This document shows positions 1-9,679 of a stretch of 64,000 nucleotides of DNA, piece after piece. A program made the position numbers and the translations under genes. Origin of the DNA: Chaetoderma sp. LZ-2023a. Its lineage: Eukaryota; Mollusca; Caudofoveata; Chaetodermatida; Chaetodermatidae. The notes under the pieces are model-generated. The model was not told the DNA's origin. It made no database searches and saw only the letters and a list, made by a program, of their open reading frames with translations. The stretch spans positions 118,687,572 through 118,751,571 of the forward strand of contig CM067360.1 of NCBI GenBank assembly GCA_034401795.1, written 5' to 3'. Within the stretch, counting starts at the first letter, position 1. Each line of letters starts with the position of its first letter.

Positions 1-97
1 ACTGCGTACACATCTGCCAGGTCAGCAAGACTAGTCGAGTGACCAAATATGGGTTCCATAGCATGCTATAGGAAGGGTTTAAACAGGACATGTATCC

Positions 98-475
98 ATG
101 CCGATTGTCCGACTGCTGCTCTCCAGTGGTGAGAATGTAATCTCACCCTCTTTAGAGGGGAGACGGGTGGTACAGTACCGTGTAGAATGGATCCTCCTCG
201 AGGTGCCCCAGAGGGGCAGAACATTCATACACGCCAGTGTGTTACATCAAACTCTGGGCAGTGCACACAGCAGCTCACTGGTAGAAGTCGGCTGGGATGT
301 GATAGAGTATCTCCCAGGTGCCAACAGCAACCTATGGAAAGCTATCAGTCCTAGCCTGTTCAGACCTGTAGATCACCTGTTTTACAGCCCCTCCATTAAC
401 ATATATGCCAGCACGGATGGGGTATCAGATGCCCATTTAGAGTTTACCCTCTTATTACTCATTGACCTGACATGA
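98..475 (+). CDS. hypothetical Polinton protein, 125 aa
   Basis: Open frame of 125 codons starting at ATG 98, with no recognised domain. The product is moderately hydrophobic at its C terminus (a Leu-rich stretch near residues 116-124) and has no obvious signal peptide. It lies 47 bases upstream of the next frame on the same strand, in line with the compact viral gene packing of this element. The actual start could lie further upstream outside the window. Function unknown. Confidence 0.35.
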   Translation: MPIVRLLLSSGENVISPSLEGRRVVQYRVEWILLEVPQRGRTFIHASVLHQTLGSAHSSSLVEVGWDVIEYLPGANSNLWKAISPSLFRPVDHLFYSPSINIYASTDGVSDAHLEFTLLLLIDLT

Positions 476-521
476 TATCACACCAGGGATGATGAAGATC
501 CCGCTACGGGATTGCCACTTC

Positions 522-1064
522 ATGACCCCTGCACAGATGCTCGCACAGCAACAGATCTGTCAACAAGAAGGAGAGCGACTACAGTGGGAGAGCTGGCATC
601 AACAGAACGCGAGCATTGCAAGGAGGCGAAGGAACAGTGAAGGTTTCTGATACTGGTAGGCCCTCCTGGAGGAGAGTAAGCGGGACGATGTCTTCACATA
701 CACCGATGAGCCAGATGTAGCAGAGAACACATACGATGCAGCGGAGACTGCGGGCAAGGATGAGCCAGAGAGTAAGCGGGAAGATGTCTTAACATACGAT
801 GAGCCAGATGTCTTCACAGACGAGGATGTCATACAGTTGGAAGAGGAGATGGCACAGAAGTGTAAGACCAAGAAAGCTATCCAGCGGCGGACCTACTATC
901 TTGGTCCTAATATGAAGTTCCAGATGCCACATCTCAGAAAGCTACTGGCACCTGCCATAGTGCTGGATGACCTCTGTCGAAGAGACGTCTGTATCGATAC
1001 CAGGCTCTCCAAAATGCACCCATCTAGGACTCATGAGCAGATTCTGTATGTGATGCCGGTTTAA
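522..1064 (+). pseudogene. acidic protein gene interrupted by two nonsense codons
   Basis: One reading frame runs from ATG 522 to 1064, with TGA at 648-650 and TAG at 657-659. The first part is Gln-rich and ends in a basic patch (RRRR near codon 35). After the stops comes an acidic domain with an internal repeat: an ESKR-D/E-DV-F/L-TY block followed by DEPDV occurs twice, at about 672-720 and 770-815. It ends in a more basic tail. Keeping one frame on both sides of the two stops suggests a single gene lost by point mutation rather than two genes. A shorter product could start at ATG 846. Family not recognised. Another acidic frame at 8063-8464 shares the short motif DVAETAG with a similar string here. 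Confidence 0.5.
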
Positions 1065-1078
1065 TCACCAGGTATACT

Positions 1079-1585
1079 ATGGCAAAATCAGGGTGGCGGA
1101 AGCAACCAGAAATATACCCCTCCCTGACGACTGACGAGGGCGGTACCATCCACGGCTGGCGACTCCAGCAGATAGATACCATCAGCCAAAATCTCGCCCA
1201 TGAGGCAGAAAAGTACAGCAGCACGCTCAGGGGATATAAGACAGTCTACAACGTCCTCGTGCATACAACCACTGCTGCGGGTGTGATTGGAGCCAGTGCC
1301 GGGGTGGCAGCTGTGACCACTCTCGCTACAGAAGGGGGGCCATCGTCGCCATCCCGCTGAGTGGCGTGACACTAGCCACCACTGTCTTGGCCACGGGCAT
1401 GGGGGTGGGGCAGTGGCAGATCACAAGGAGGCTGGCGAAGCATGCTAAGTACGTGGCACTGGCACATAGTATGCTACAGACTATCAACGAGTCTTTCAGC
1501 AAAGCTCTCGAGGATGGCCAGGTCACTGATGAAGACTACCACCATATATTGATGGCCCAAGCCCTGTACTGTATGGAGAAACCTA
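1079..1585 (+). pseudogene. hydrophobic Polinton-associated protein, frameshifted
   Basis: Starts at ATG 1079, only 14 bases after the preceding gene. The first frame (to 1360) has a polar N terminus and then a Gly/Ala/Val-rich hydrophobic segment at about residues 66-84. The hydrophobic character continues after a frame change near 1345-1366, followed by a charged segment with the pattern KH..Y..LA and SKALEDGQVTDEDY. That arrangement (hydrophobic hairpin, then a Ser-Lys-Ala-Leu plus acidic helix) matches my recollection of a small membrane-type protein found in adintovirus/Polinton genomes. The homology is inferred by eye. The 3' limit is uncertain because the frame is open into the next gene. 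Confidence 0.45.
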
Positions 1586-2595
1586 AAGTGGGACAGCAGA
1601 TGACCTTCCCACTGAACCTCACGACAGTCATCCAGAGCCAAGCGCCCCTCCTGGGTACACCCATGACTGGCCTGAGAGGTCTACTGGGTGATATACCAGA
1701 GCTAACACCGTTCTCCATCACAGTGGATGGACGGTCCCGAACCGGGCTTCTCCGTCAACCCACGAACATTGACCAACTGCCCCATCACCATCAAGGATAC
1801 GAAGCAAGCACATACTTGGATGGCTGCTGCAAGCCTCTCATACTGGAATCAGCAGCTGAACTTTGCCGTGTGGTCTGCCACGCCATGATGTGGAGTAAGT
1901 TTCACCCTGCTTCACTCCTATTCTGGTACTCCTGAAGCTGTGCTCATCGCCAGCTGTCTCAGATTCCACATGTACTTCATGGTGCGATGAATCTTCCATG
2001 AGCTGGGTGCAAGCCTCCCTGATACAAACGCCTTCGACCCATAGCGCAACAGGCATATCATCTCAGGGGCCAGCAGACTACAGAGAGAGTTCAGCACTCA
2101 CCAAGACCATCGGTGGCATGGTGGTGACAACAGCGGTGTAGGGGTTATGTATGGTGACCCGAGACGTGACTACTCAGGATTCTCCTATCGAACCCCCGAC
2201 GAGTAGGCCGTCGGAAGACAGCGACATTCTCTTTCAATCCAGACTCCGACCCTGGAGCGCTGGTGCAAAATATGCACATCACTGGCTTGCAGCAGGACTA
2301 TCCAGATGTGTGGAAGAACTTTGTCACATACACCACCTCAGTCCTCACACCAGCAGGGATCGTTCGGATCAACCAGTCCCTGGCAGCACTGTGCTACTGC
2401 CTCTTTACGGCACAGACCCAGCTGTGGCATTCCATAGATGGTGTCAGTGGAGCAGAGATCCAGGCCATGTTCATCAGTCTCGTTGAGGATATGATCATCG
2501 TGGCATACCCCAGTTGTCTTATTGATAAGTTCCAGCAGGGGTTGCAGAAGCCTGTCGCAAAGTTGACTTTGCTATTTCGCCACACCTACGGTTAA
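1573..2595 (+). pseudogene. virion-type Polinton protein (minor capsid candidate), several breaks
   Basis: Coding signal moves through several frames. One frame gives a beta-rich segment to about 1750. Another carries WNQQLNFAVW at about 1851-1880, an in-frame stop TGA at 1887 and further stops near 1987. A third (2263-2595) contains LTPAGIVRINQSLAAL and LVEDMIIV. I recall these segments as parts of one conserved protein of adintovirus-like elements in invertebrates, probably a virion component. The exact role is not established from the sequence. At least two frameshifts and three stop codons make it non-functional. A start at ATG 1573 is a guess. Confidence 0.4.
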
Positions 2596-2657
2596 TTTCA
2601 AGCAACATGATCGTGAACATCGAGGCCCTCCAAGTCAGGGCTATAACAACATGATAG

Positions 2658-2885
2658 TTGAGGGGAGTTCCCCCGGTGTTCGGCTTCAACACTGCCATCA
2701 ATGCACCTATGCGTAGTATGAGCCATACAGTCATTCTGACCCTGACACTGCAGCCAGTCGACACGGCAGCTCCAGGCACCCCGACACTGCAGCCAGTCGA
2801 CATGACACTGCTTCCGGTGGTAGCTCTACATGTGGTGTCATGCCTAGCTATTGTGGCACTCGGGATCAGCCTACTCCACCGCTAG
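2658..2885 (+). CDS. small single-pass membrane protein, 75 aa
   Basis: A 75-codon frame. The middle contains two copies of a TLQPVD motif, from a 19-base direct repeat at about 2747-2765 and 2784-2802. The C terminus is a clear transmembrane stretch (VVALHVVSCLAIVALGISLL, about residues 54-73) followed by a short basic tail. Small tail-anchored membrane proteins are common in viral elements, but I recognise no family. The first codon shown is not ATG-certain and an upstream start in another frame is possible. Confidence 0.33.
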   Translation: MRGVPPVFGFNTAINAPMRSMSHTVILTLTLQPVDTAAPGTPTLQPVDMTLLPVVALHVVSCLAIVALGISLLHR

Positions 2886-3140
2886 CAAATCAGCTATAAG
2901 ACTATCCGGGCTCTCTACAGTAGCAGGGGGGACCAGGGTGAGATAAAGAACCGGCTTGGCATGCCCAAAACCCCCTATACCCGCTGCCAACATGCAAATC
3001 CAAGGGCTGGAGGGTTTGGCAGTACATCCTTTTTCCAGCTGGTAGTATCGCAGAGCCTTGTTCAGCTTTGAGTCCGGTGAGGCCATGGGGGGTCTGCAAC
3101 AGCTAGAACCGTGTAGAAACCTTTAGCTTGCAGGAGCTGC
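2886..3140 (-). other. minus-strand frames without a recognised gene
   Basis: Two overlapping minus-strand frames cover this stretch (3099-2902 and 3086-2871). Neither has a recognisable motif. Together with the 3428-3141 frame they may be shifted pieces of one minus-strand gene, because the coding impression passes from one frame to the next near 3141-3180. Confidence 0.25.
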
Positions 3141-3428
3141 TCAACGATACTCCCGCCCATGATAAGGTATTCGAGGAAGCAGATCTGTCCCTTGCCAAAT
3201 CCTAGATAGACCTTCACTGGAGAGCTGAGCGAGCTCATCTGGTGTCTTCTTCTTGTAGTCCTTCAACTCCCTCCGGAAGACATCATAGTACTTCTCGCAT
3301 AGCGTGAGCCCGGACATGTTTAAGAATGTCTCAATAGAGAGATGAATATTCCTGAGTACCAACCTGGCCACCTGGAGGACGCGGACATGGAAGATCTTAT
3401 TAGCTCTCTCGACAGGGGATGCAGACGT
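3141..3428 (-). CDS. hypothetical minus-strand protein, about 95 codons, no ATG near its 5' limit
   Basis: The frame is open from a TAA at about 3428 down to 3141. The first ATG is internal, so the real start is unclear. The product is helical and charged, with a lysine run (DYKKKTPDELAQL) in the middle. No family recognised. It lies between two plus-strand blocks, a small minus-strand island in a mainly plus-strand gene series. The same region in another minus frame continues with a hydrophobic Gly-rich segment, suggesting a frameshift near 3180. Confidence 0.3.
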   Translation of the reverse strand, partial: TSASPVERANKIFHVRVLQVARLVLRNIHLSIETFLNMSGLTLCEKYYDVFRRELKDYKKKTPDELAQLSSEGLSRIWQGTDLLPRIPYHGREYR

Positions 3429-3457
3429 TTAACCGCGTTGTACTCAGTGCTTAAACA

Positions 3458-3793
3458 ATGACGTCAATGGTACAGATGGTTAAGCAACTGCCCGAGAGCC
3501 AGGCAAGCCTTCAGAAGGTGGAGAACCTGCTGCGAACCAAGACACAGAAGGTACTGACCAATGCAAATCCTCTGGCAGACCATGTCGCCAGTAACGTGGC
3601 AGCGAATGTGGCCGTGGTGAAGATGACAAGGGGAAATGAGGTTCTTCCTGACACCGCTGTGGCTGTCCTCGCTACAGTGGTGGGTGGGGTGGCCGGGCAC
3701 TGTGTCGGAATAACTCACCCCATTCCAAAGATCGCCCCAGTGGTGCCTCCTACACTGTTGCCGCCAAGATCATGGGTGAACGTGTTACACTAA
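3458..3793 (+). CDS. hypothetical protein, 111 aa, with central hydrophobic segment
   Basis: Starts at ATG 3458 (a second ATG follows three codons later). The first 40 residues are helical and charged, then an Ala/Val-rich stretch (ADHVASNVAANVAVV) and a Val/Gly-rich hydrophobic stretch around residues 66-86, then a Pro-rich tail. It could be a membrane-active virion protein, but there is no motif that fixes its function. Confidence 0.38.
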   Translation: MTSMVQMVKQLPESQASLQKVENLLRTKTQKVLTNANPLADHVASNVAANVAVVKMTRGNEVLPDTAVAVLATVVGGVAGHCVGITHPIPKIAPVVPPTLLPPRSWVNVLH

Positions 3794-3877
3794 TGGAGGC
3801 CGTGGTTCTAGTGCTAGCAATGCGTGCAATGGCTGAAATCATTATCGCCTATGATTAACCCCTCTGAATAGTGCGAG

Positions 3878-4054
3878 ATGGATCACGAGACCCCTCCAGC
3901 ATATGAGGCATGGCGTGCCAAAGGGCGGTGTGTAGCCCATAGTCGAGCACGCATGCTGAGGATCAACAATGCCTGGGAATGTGGACCGCCCACAAGGCGT
4001 GCCCCTGCAGAGAGGGCCAGTACCCTGAGCACTGCTACCTATTCGCTTGGCTGA
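3878..4054 (+). CDS. 58-aa basic protein with a PPxY motif
   Basis: A small frame from ATG 3878 to TGA 4052-4054. Its N terminus reads MDHETPPAYEAW, so a PPxY motif (PPAY) stands at residues 6-9, followed by an Arg-rich body. PPxY motifs bind WW domains of Nedd4-type ubiquitin ligases, and in many enveloped or virion-forming elements such motifs recruit budding or trafficking machinery. Here the role is inference from the motif alone. It lies in line with the plus-strand virion-like genes. A chance ORF of this size is possible. Confidence 0.35.
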   Translation: MDHETPPAYEAWRAKGRCVAHSRARMLRINNAWECGPPTRRAPAERASTLSTATYSLG

Positions 4055-4111
4055 CTGCGGGGTCTTCCTATGCCCAGCTATTTCACCGGGGGTATGTCTA
4101 GTTGGTTCCCT

Positions 4112-4737
<626 letters not shown>

Positions 4738-4739
4738 TC

Positions 4740-4979
4740 ATGGCTTCCCGTGCATGTATCATACAGATACTGGATGTACTAGACACTGTGGGTGCTGACA
4801 CAGGCCCTCTACACTATCTTCTCAGCTGCTGCTGGAATTTCATGCTTGATGCCTCCATCACATCCTTCGTATCTGCCGGAGGTGCAGGAATCCCGACTCT
4901 GCAGGCGAAAGAGCTGGTGCAGGAAGTACTGCCATTTAGTCTCCCAGATATAGACGAGGCTACTGTGACCAAGTGCTAA
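4740..4979 (+). CDS. hypothetical small protein, 79 aa
   Basis: Starts at ATG 4740, two bases after the previous stop, and ends 15 bases before the ATPase start, so it sits in a closely packed plus-strand series. The product is mostly helical with two Cys in the middle (LLSCCW) and a Cys at its last residue. No recognised domain. Confidence 0.4.
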   Translation: MASRACIIQILDVLDTVGADTGPLHYLLSCCWNFMLDASITSFVSAGGAGIPTLQAKELVQEVLPFSLPDIDEATVTKC

Positions 4980-4994
4980 CCATCCTCTGCACGC

Positions 4995-5596
4995 ATGTCT
5001 GTACCATACGATAGTAGGCCGGCCGATGCTGGCCAGTTTGTGCTGACCATTGCCCGTCAGGACACGGGAAAAACATCTTGTTGCGTGCTCTCCTGGCCGA
5101 ACATCTACACTCTCAATACATCCTTCTGGTGTCTGACTCTGCCGCTGAAATAGTTGACAGTAATGATCAATGGTACAATGGCTCAATCACCAAGACGCAG
5201 AACCTGCAAGCACTGATGGAGAAGCTGCTGGCAGCCCGACTAACAGAACAACTTGTTCTAGTTATCGATGACCCTGCAATGGACCAGAAGACAGTCAGCT
5301 ACCTCTGTAACATCACCAGACCCATCCGGCACACAAAGATAACTGTCTTCAATCTCTTTCAGAAGTACACCCGCGAGATCTCACTTGACATGCGCCACAA
5401 TTCCCGGTTGCTATACTTCAGCTCCAAGTGTGGACGTGCCCTGCTCGAGACCATATACGACAGCATAACCCTCAAGGAGACCAAAGAGGACTTTATCGCA
5501 GGTGTACAGCGGGCAGCTGATCTGTATCTCTTCATCTTCAGCAACAAGGAGACAGGTGAGCTCTGGAAAAGGCACAGACCTTCACCTACAAGCTGA
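4995..5596 (+). pseudogene. FtsK/A32-like genome-packaging ATPase, frameshifted in the P-loop
   Basis: Starts at ATG 4995 (MSVPYDSRPADAGQF). In the first frame the P-loop region ends IARQDTGKTS at about 5052-5081. The coding signal then continues in a second frame (5078-5596). The second frame contains a Walker B motif (LVLVIDD, about 5251-5271), an arginine-rich segment after it (RPIRHTKITVFNLFQKY) and a later Asn/Ser stretch. The domain order and spacing fit the DNA-packaging ATPase of Polintons and related double-jelly-roll viruses. The frameshift falls in or next to the P-loop, so the product is dead. The 3' end may extend a little in a third frame to about 5660. Confidence 0.65.
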
Positions 5597-5666
5597 ATCC
5601 AGCCAGGAAACTAGCCTGCTCTACGTGTCATCGCTGACAGACTGTCACAGCTGCCACAACGTTTTT

Positions 5667-6491
5667 TCATTCATCAGAAGGCTGAGGGACTTCGTCCGCA
5701 GGCTCTGCTACTTCGTCAGATGCTTGAGGACCTTCGTCAGAAGCTTGAGGAACTTCGTCAGAAGCTTGAGGAACTAAGTCAGTTTCGGCAGAAGCCAGGC
5801 ACTTAAACTCTACCCACTGCGGGTCAGAGTCTAGGGCTCTCTTCTTCTGGAACTTCTCATGGAAGACCCACTTTTTCCATGCGCGACTAGCATCTGACTT
5901 GCGAGTTGATTTGATGAGGTAGTCCTGGTATTTATCTGGGAATTTCAGAAATGCTGGCAGATTACTGGCCAATCTCCTGCGCCCTCTTTCGTTGAAGATG
6001 TGCTCAACAGCCTCGTTGTGGCCAACAGTGAGCCCCTCCTGAGTACCTTCTGCATGACCAGTGTTGTGGCTAGCCGCTACAGCGGCACTGACCTCCTCCC
6101 TAAAGTAGTTGTTTGCTCCAGACTGGAAGCTATCCAGTATATCTTGCTCTTCCTGGCTATGGAGGCTAAATACGGCAGCCCACTTCCCGCCCGTTAGTAG
6201 ATCTTTGGGTTCGACCCTCGCCCTTTGGAGAGCTAAAATAACAGGACTGTTGGTTTGGGCCAAAGGTAGGTAGAATGCCCTGCCCTGGGTGCTGTCAAAC
6301 TTCTTGTAGAGTATCCGAGTCAGGAGTCCGTTTGTACTACGAACTGGCGCTCCTTCCTCTATGGCAGCCAGTATCTCCACATCAGATCGAGGTGTGACGT
6401 TGGCTCGCTCGTGGATAATGTTGATGTCACGAAGCAGTCCTCTGACCCTGTCACAGTTGGACAGTGCACGCTGTGGCTGTCGTGCTGACTG
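5667..6491 (-). CDS. hypothetical minus-strand protein with C-terminal 7-residue repeats
   Basis: The frame is open from just after a TGA (6492-6494) down to 5667. The 5' end has no ATG, and a possible start at 6380 is GTG, so the true start may have been lost. The body is charged and helical and carries RGRRR and a Lys/Trp-rich patch (RAWKKWVFHEKFQKKRA), suggesting a nucleic-acid-binding or core protein. The C terminus is five consecutive seven-residue repeats of the type VPQASDE. Family not recognised. It lies between the ATPase and the capsid candidate, on the opposite strand. Confidence 0.45.
   Translation of the reverse strand, partial: QSARQPQRALSNCDRVRGLLRDINIIHERANVTPRSDVEILAAIEEGAPVRSTNGLLTRILYKKFDSTQGRAFYLPLAQTNSPVILALQRARVEPKDLLTGGKWAAVFSLHSQEEQDILDSFQSGANNYFREEVSAAVAASHNTGHAEGTQEGLTVGHNEAVEHIFNERGRRRLASNLPAFLKFPDKYQDYLIKSTRKSDASRAWKKWVFHEKFQKKRALDSDPQWVEFKCLASAETDLVPQASDEVPQASDEGPQASDEVAEPADEVPQPSDE
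5680..5777. repeat. 21-bp minisatellite encoding (V/G)PQASDE repeats
   Basis: About five copies of a 21-base unit (on the plus strand variations of CTTCGTCAGAAGCTTGAGGA). The period is a multiple of three, so expansion keeps the minus-strand frame. The repeats code for an acidic Pro/Ser tail of the gene above. Confidence 0.75.
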
Positions 6492-6509
6492 TCATGCCGA
6501 ATTGTCCTG

Positions 6510-7640
6510 TTGCCTATAGGCAATCTGCTGGAGACCTTTACCAAACATGGCAGCCGTTTAACCCCTCTATATACCCAGACATTAAACATGCTGCAGTATG
6601 TGCAACATCCAGATGGGGCCATTCTACCCGTGACATCGCACCACACTGATTATCGGAAGGGCAGCTTGATGGTCATTCGACTCAGTATACATGATGAGAA
6701 CCCATTGTCCGCTGCTGGGAAGTACTTTGATGTTGCAATCTCGGCACAGATCCACGAGATCAAGAGCATGTCACTCGAGTTCAAGCTTCAGAGCACAATA
6801 GAACAGACGGTAGCGCTCCCGCAGGTTCTGAACAGGTGTGAGATCGTGCAGAGAAACAACACCATGGACACCACCTATGTGAACAAGGAGTACTGCGTTA
6901 GGTCCGCTGGATCGTGGCCCAACATTCTATGCGAAGGGAAAGGGGTACTAAGCTGTGGGGTGCACTGAGGGGTTCACGTAATTCGAACTATGGGCAGGTG
7001 TTGAGAAGCCTGTGGCAGTTCCACTCTTAGCCCTCCTCGAGAACACACACCTGACTCCGGCTGCCATGCAGGATTGGCTGTTCCTCTGGGTGTACACTGA
7101 GCAGCTCGCAGATGCGACGATGAATGCTCCAAGACTTCATGTCTGGCATGACAAGAATGACCAGGAACTGAAGCAAATGGGTTCCAAACAGCGGATCGTG
7201 CATGTGAAGCGAGAACACCAGCAGGTCCGGGACACAGCTAACCAATGGGTAGAGCTGATATTGCATCGTGGTGCAATGGACTGTGTCGCTGTTGTGGTCC
7301 TGGTTCAGAAGCGAGGAGCCATCCAGCAGTTGGATAAGCTAGACGACATCAAGCTTGTGGCTGCTGGGACCAAGGTTCTTGGTGAGGTACGCGAGCTGGA
7401 TGATCCCAACTCTACAGACAGAAAACTAAGTCATATACACTTCTGCACCTAACCAGTGGAAGCGAGCACCTCGAGTCGGCACTCGAGGGCCGTCACAACC
7501 TCTGGGGCAGGGACATCCCACCTAATCAGGGCAACCTGCTCAGCTTCAACATTGGACACCTCATAGCTGGGACTCGCTCATTAGGTGTGACGGCATGTCG
7601 AAAACAGCAGGTATTCAGCTTGAGAGTGCGTAGAGCATGA
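6510..7640 (+). pseudogene. candidate major capsid (double jelly-roll) protein gene, broken
   Basis: Three plus-strand pieces appear to belong together: 6510-6968, 7012-7452 and 7455-7640 (stop TGA 7638). All are beta-rich and lack signal or membrane segments. The first contains NMLQYVQHPDGAILPVTS and TLNM-type strands, the second a Trp-rich start (MQDWLFLWVY) and many alternating strands. Size, position next to the ATPase and secondary structure suggest the hexon-like major capsid protein expected in a Polinton, but the call is by context and pattern only. The N-terminal half of a full-length capsid gene is missing. The 3' end overlaps the convergent minus-strand gene by 26 bases. Confidence 0.38.
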
Positions 7641-7995
7641 CTCCTGTCATTACCACTGCAGCTGCCACCACTAATATAAGCTCTGCTGTCTTCTGACCTG
7701 TCAATGCGGCATAGTCGAGTGTTGGCTCAGATATCGTTACAGCCTCGTAATACTCATCGAGACTCTCATCTGCCTCTTTGAGGCTCTGGTTGGCCTGCGC
7801 TCAGAGTTGTCGTCGGCGTGCCTCCCTCTGGCACATATGCTCGAGTGCTTTGCTGTACTCAAATTTTTCCTTTGACAGCTTCCCCATCGCCTGGTCATGA
7901 TGCTCATGCTTGACCTCTGCCGCCTTCTTGTCGGCGAAGCTGAGTCCCCAGTTCGCTAAGGCAAACATGCCTCTAATCAAGATTGCAGAGGCCAT
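7615..7995 (-). pseudogene. small protein with two hydrophobic ends, one nonsense codon
   Basis: A single frame runs from ATG 7995 (MASAILIRGMFALANWGL) to TGA 7615-7617, with one internal TGA at 7801-7803. The N-terminal 20 residues are hydrophobic. The middle is strongly helical and charged (coiled-coil-like), and the last 25 residues form a membrane segment (ILVVAAAVVMTGVMLYAL). Full length would be about 126 codons. The two membrane-like ends around a coiled coil suggest a virion membrane or spike-like small protein, but I recognise no family. Its 3' end overlaps the plus-strand capsid candidate. Confidence 0.48.
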
Positions 7996-8062
7996 GCTAT
8001 AGACTACAATTTAAAGCTACACTATAGCTGCCCCAGTGACAGATCCCCAGAGCGATATATGA

Positions 8063-8464
8063 ACAGAGGCTGATCCAGTCGAGGATATAAATGATGATGA
8101 CTATGAGGAGGACTATGATGAGGAGGATGTAGCGGAGACAGCGGGTGAGTATGATGATGTAGAGCTTGAATCCCACAAGCTGGTCTACAGAACGAAAGGA
8201 ATCTATTGCACTTACATAAAAGGTGCTATCAGTCCGCTGGCAGCAGTAGGGGCTCTGATCACTCTGTTCACAACGAAAGCTGGCGAGATGGTCCGCAAGA
8301 TCGCCAACAGTGCTCTTCATGGGGTGGATCAGATTTATGAAGCCATAACAGCCATCGCCTCAGGAGTAGGTACATTCTTCGGAGTCGCAGGCCCTAGGCT
8401 ACCATATGTTGCCATAGCGCTGGTGGCCATCTGGGCCGCCAAACATTTAAGGCATACTATATAA
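8063..8464 (+). pseudogene. acidic protein with hydrophobic C-terminal half, start codon lost
   Basis: Open frame of 133 codons between TGA 8060-8062 and TAA 8462-8464 with no ATG before its middle, so it would not be found by an ATG search. The N-terminal 35 residues are extremely acidic (DDDYEEDYDEEDVAETAG). Two hydrophobic stretches follow (AISPLAAVGALITLF, then about 35 residues later VGTFFGVAG through YVAIALVAIWAA), ending in a basic tail. The next gene starts three bases after the stop, which supports a genuine gene. It could be a virion membrane protein. Confidence 0.45.
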
Positions 8465-8466
8465 GG

Positions 8467-8712
8467 ATGGCGTCTCTGTACGACCTGGTCAAGTCCCTTA
8501 ACTTCTGAGGGTTGGTCGATAAACTACTGTTCAGTCAGGATCCAGCAGAGATTAGACGCCAGTGTATGGAGGTGTTTGAGGAGCTCTTCAGTGATGGTCG
8601 AATGAATGACGGGTGTCTGTTCATCTGTTTAGAGTTCACCCAGGCCATGCGTGACAGGATTGGAGTGGACGTCAGTGATGAAATCCAGGAGTTTATCAAC
8701 CGTCTTTCTTGA
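8467..8712 (+). pseudogene. small 81-codon protein gene with one internal TGA
   Basis: Starts at ATG 8467 (MASLYDLVKSLNF), hits TGA at 8506-8508 and continues in the same frame to 8712. The rest is charged and helical (DPAEIRRQC, EELFSDGRMNDG). No recognised family. Its 3' end overlaps the integrase frame by four bases, the compact spacing seen through this element. Confidence 0.48.
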
Positions 8713-9679
8713 GGAACTCTACTATCAGCCTGGTGGACATTACTGTGAGCCCCCCTCAACTACTCGAGGCTGCACGTCGCAAGGGCCACAACTTCACATT
8801 GGAGATATTTAGCCAGTGGCTCAGCCACCAGGCGATGTGGCAGATATACAGACCTCGTCCATGCCAAATCAGGCATGCCCATTTCGAGGAAACTGTCCCG
8901 AACAGAGTTCACCAGGCAGATGTTCTATTCCTTCCACACAACTCGGTTGGTCGTAAGACCTACAAGTATGCCCTCAACATCGTCGATGTCGCCAGCAGGT
9001 ACAAGGTGGCAGTACCGCTCACAGACCAGTCAGCTAGCCAGGTGGCCCAGGTATTCCAGAGTGTCTACGAGGCTTCGCAACATCTCCTCCAGTGGCCAGA
9101 ATTGTTGCAGGTGGATGAGGGTAGGGAGTTCAGAGGGGAGACTGCAGCCCTCATGCGGAAACACGTCGTGGCAGTTAGGCGAGGCGAGGTAGGGACCAGG
9201 CTATCATTGAGCAGTGGAATTAGACACTGGTAGAGAGACTGTTCCCACACCAATACGCCCAGGAAATGGCCATGCCGAGTGAACGTTCTAGAGTATGGGT
9301 GAGAGGCCTGGCTGCTGTGGTGGAGAGATCCAATGCCGACGTTACTAGCCTAATCGGGAAGAAGCCGGTAGAGGCTATCAGACACCCTTCTGGTCACAGC
9401 TCTAGAGGAGCGAACAAGGGAGAGGAGTGCCTACCACCTGATGCTCTGGTTCGGTACCTGTATGAGCCTGGTGAGATGGAAGGTGGTCGGCGGCGTGCAA
9501 CAGATCCTAACTGGTTGATAGATGTTCACAGGCTTGACAGGTATGTGGAGGCGGAGGGGAGGCCTACACTGTACTACGTGGCACACCAGGACGGAGTGCC
9601 TAGGGGACCATTTGTCATAACAGAGCTTCAGCTAGGCCCTGAAGACACACAGCTATCACCCCCTAGGGGGCTAACATGA
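8709..9679 (+). pseudogene. int: Polinton retrovirus-like integrase, broken near the catalytic Glu
   Basis: The rve (DDE) core is recognisable. The first Asp is in QADVLFLPH (about 8917-8943). The second is in LLQVDEGREFRG (about 9103-9138). The third acidic residue lies in IIEQWN at about 9199-9216, in another frame than the first part. A TAG follows at about 9214-9216 and the coding signal resumes to 9679. The C-terminal domain (9266-9679) has the RYLYEPGEMEGG / RRRATDPNW / LYYVAHQD pattern typical of Polinton integrases, where a chromo-like or SH3-like fold binds DNA. The integrase inserts the element into host DNA. It ends tail to tail with the polymerase, with about 50 bases of antisense overlap. 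Confidence 0.82.
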
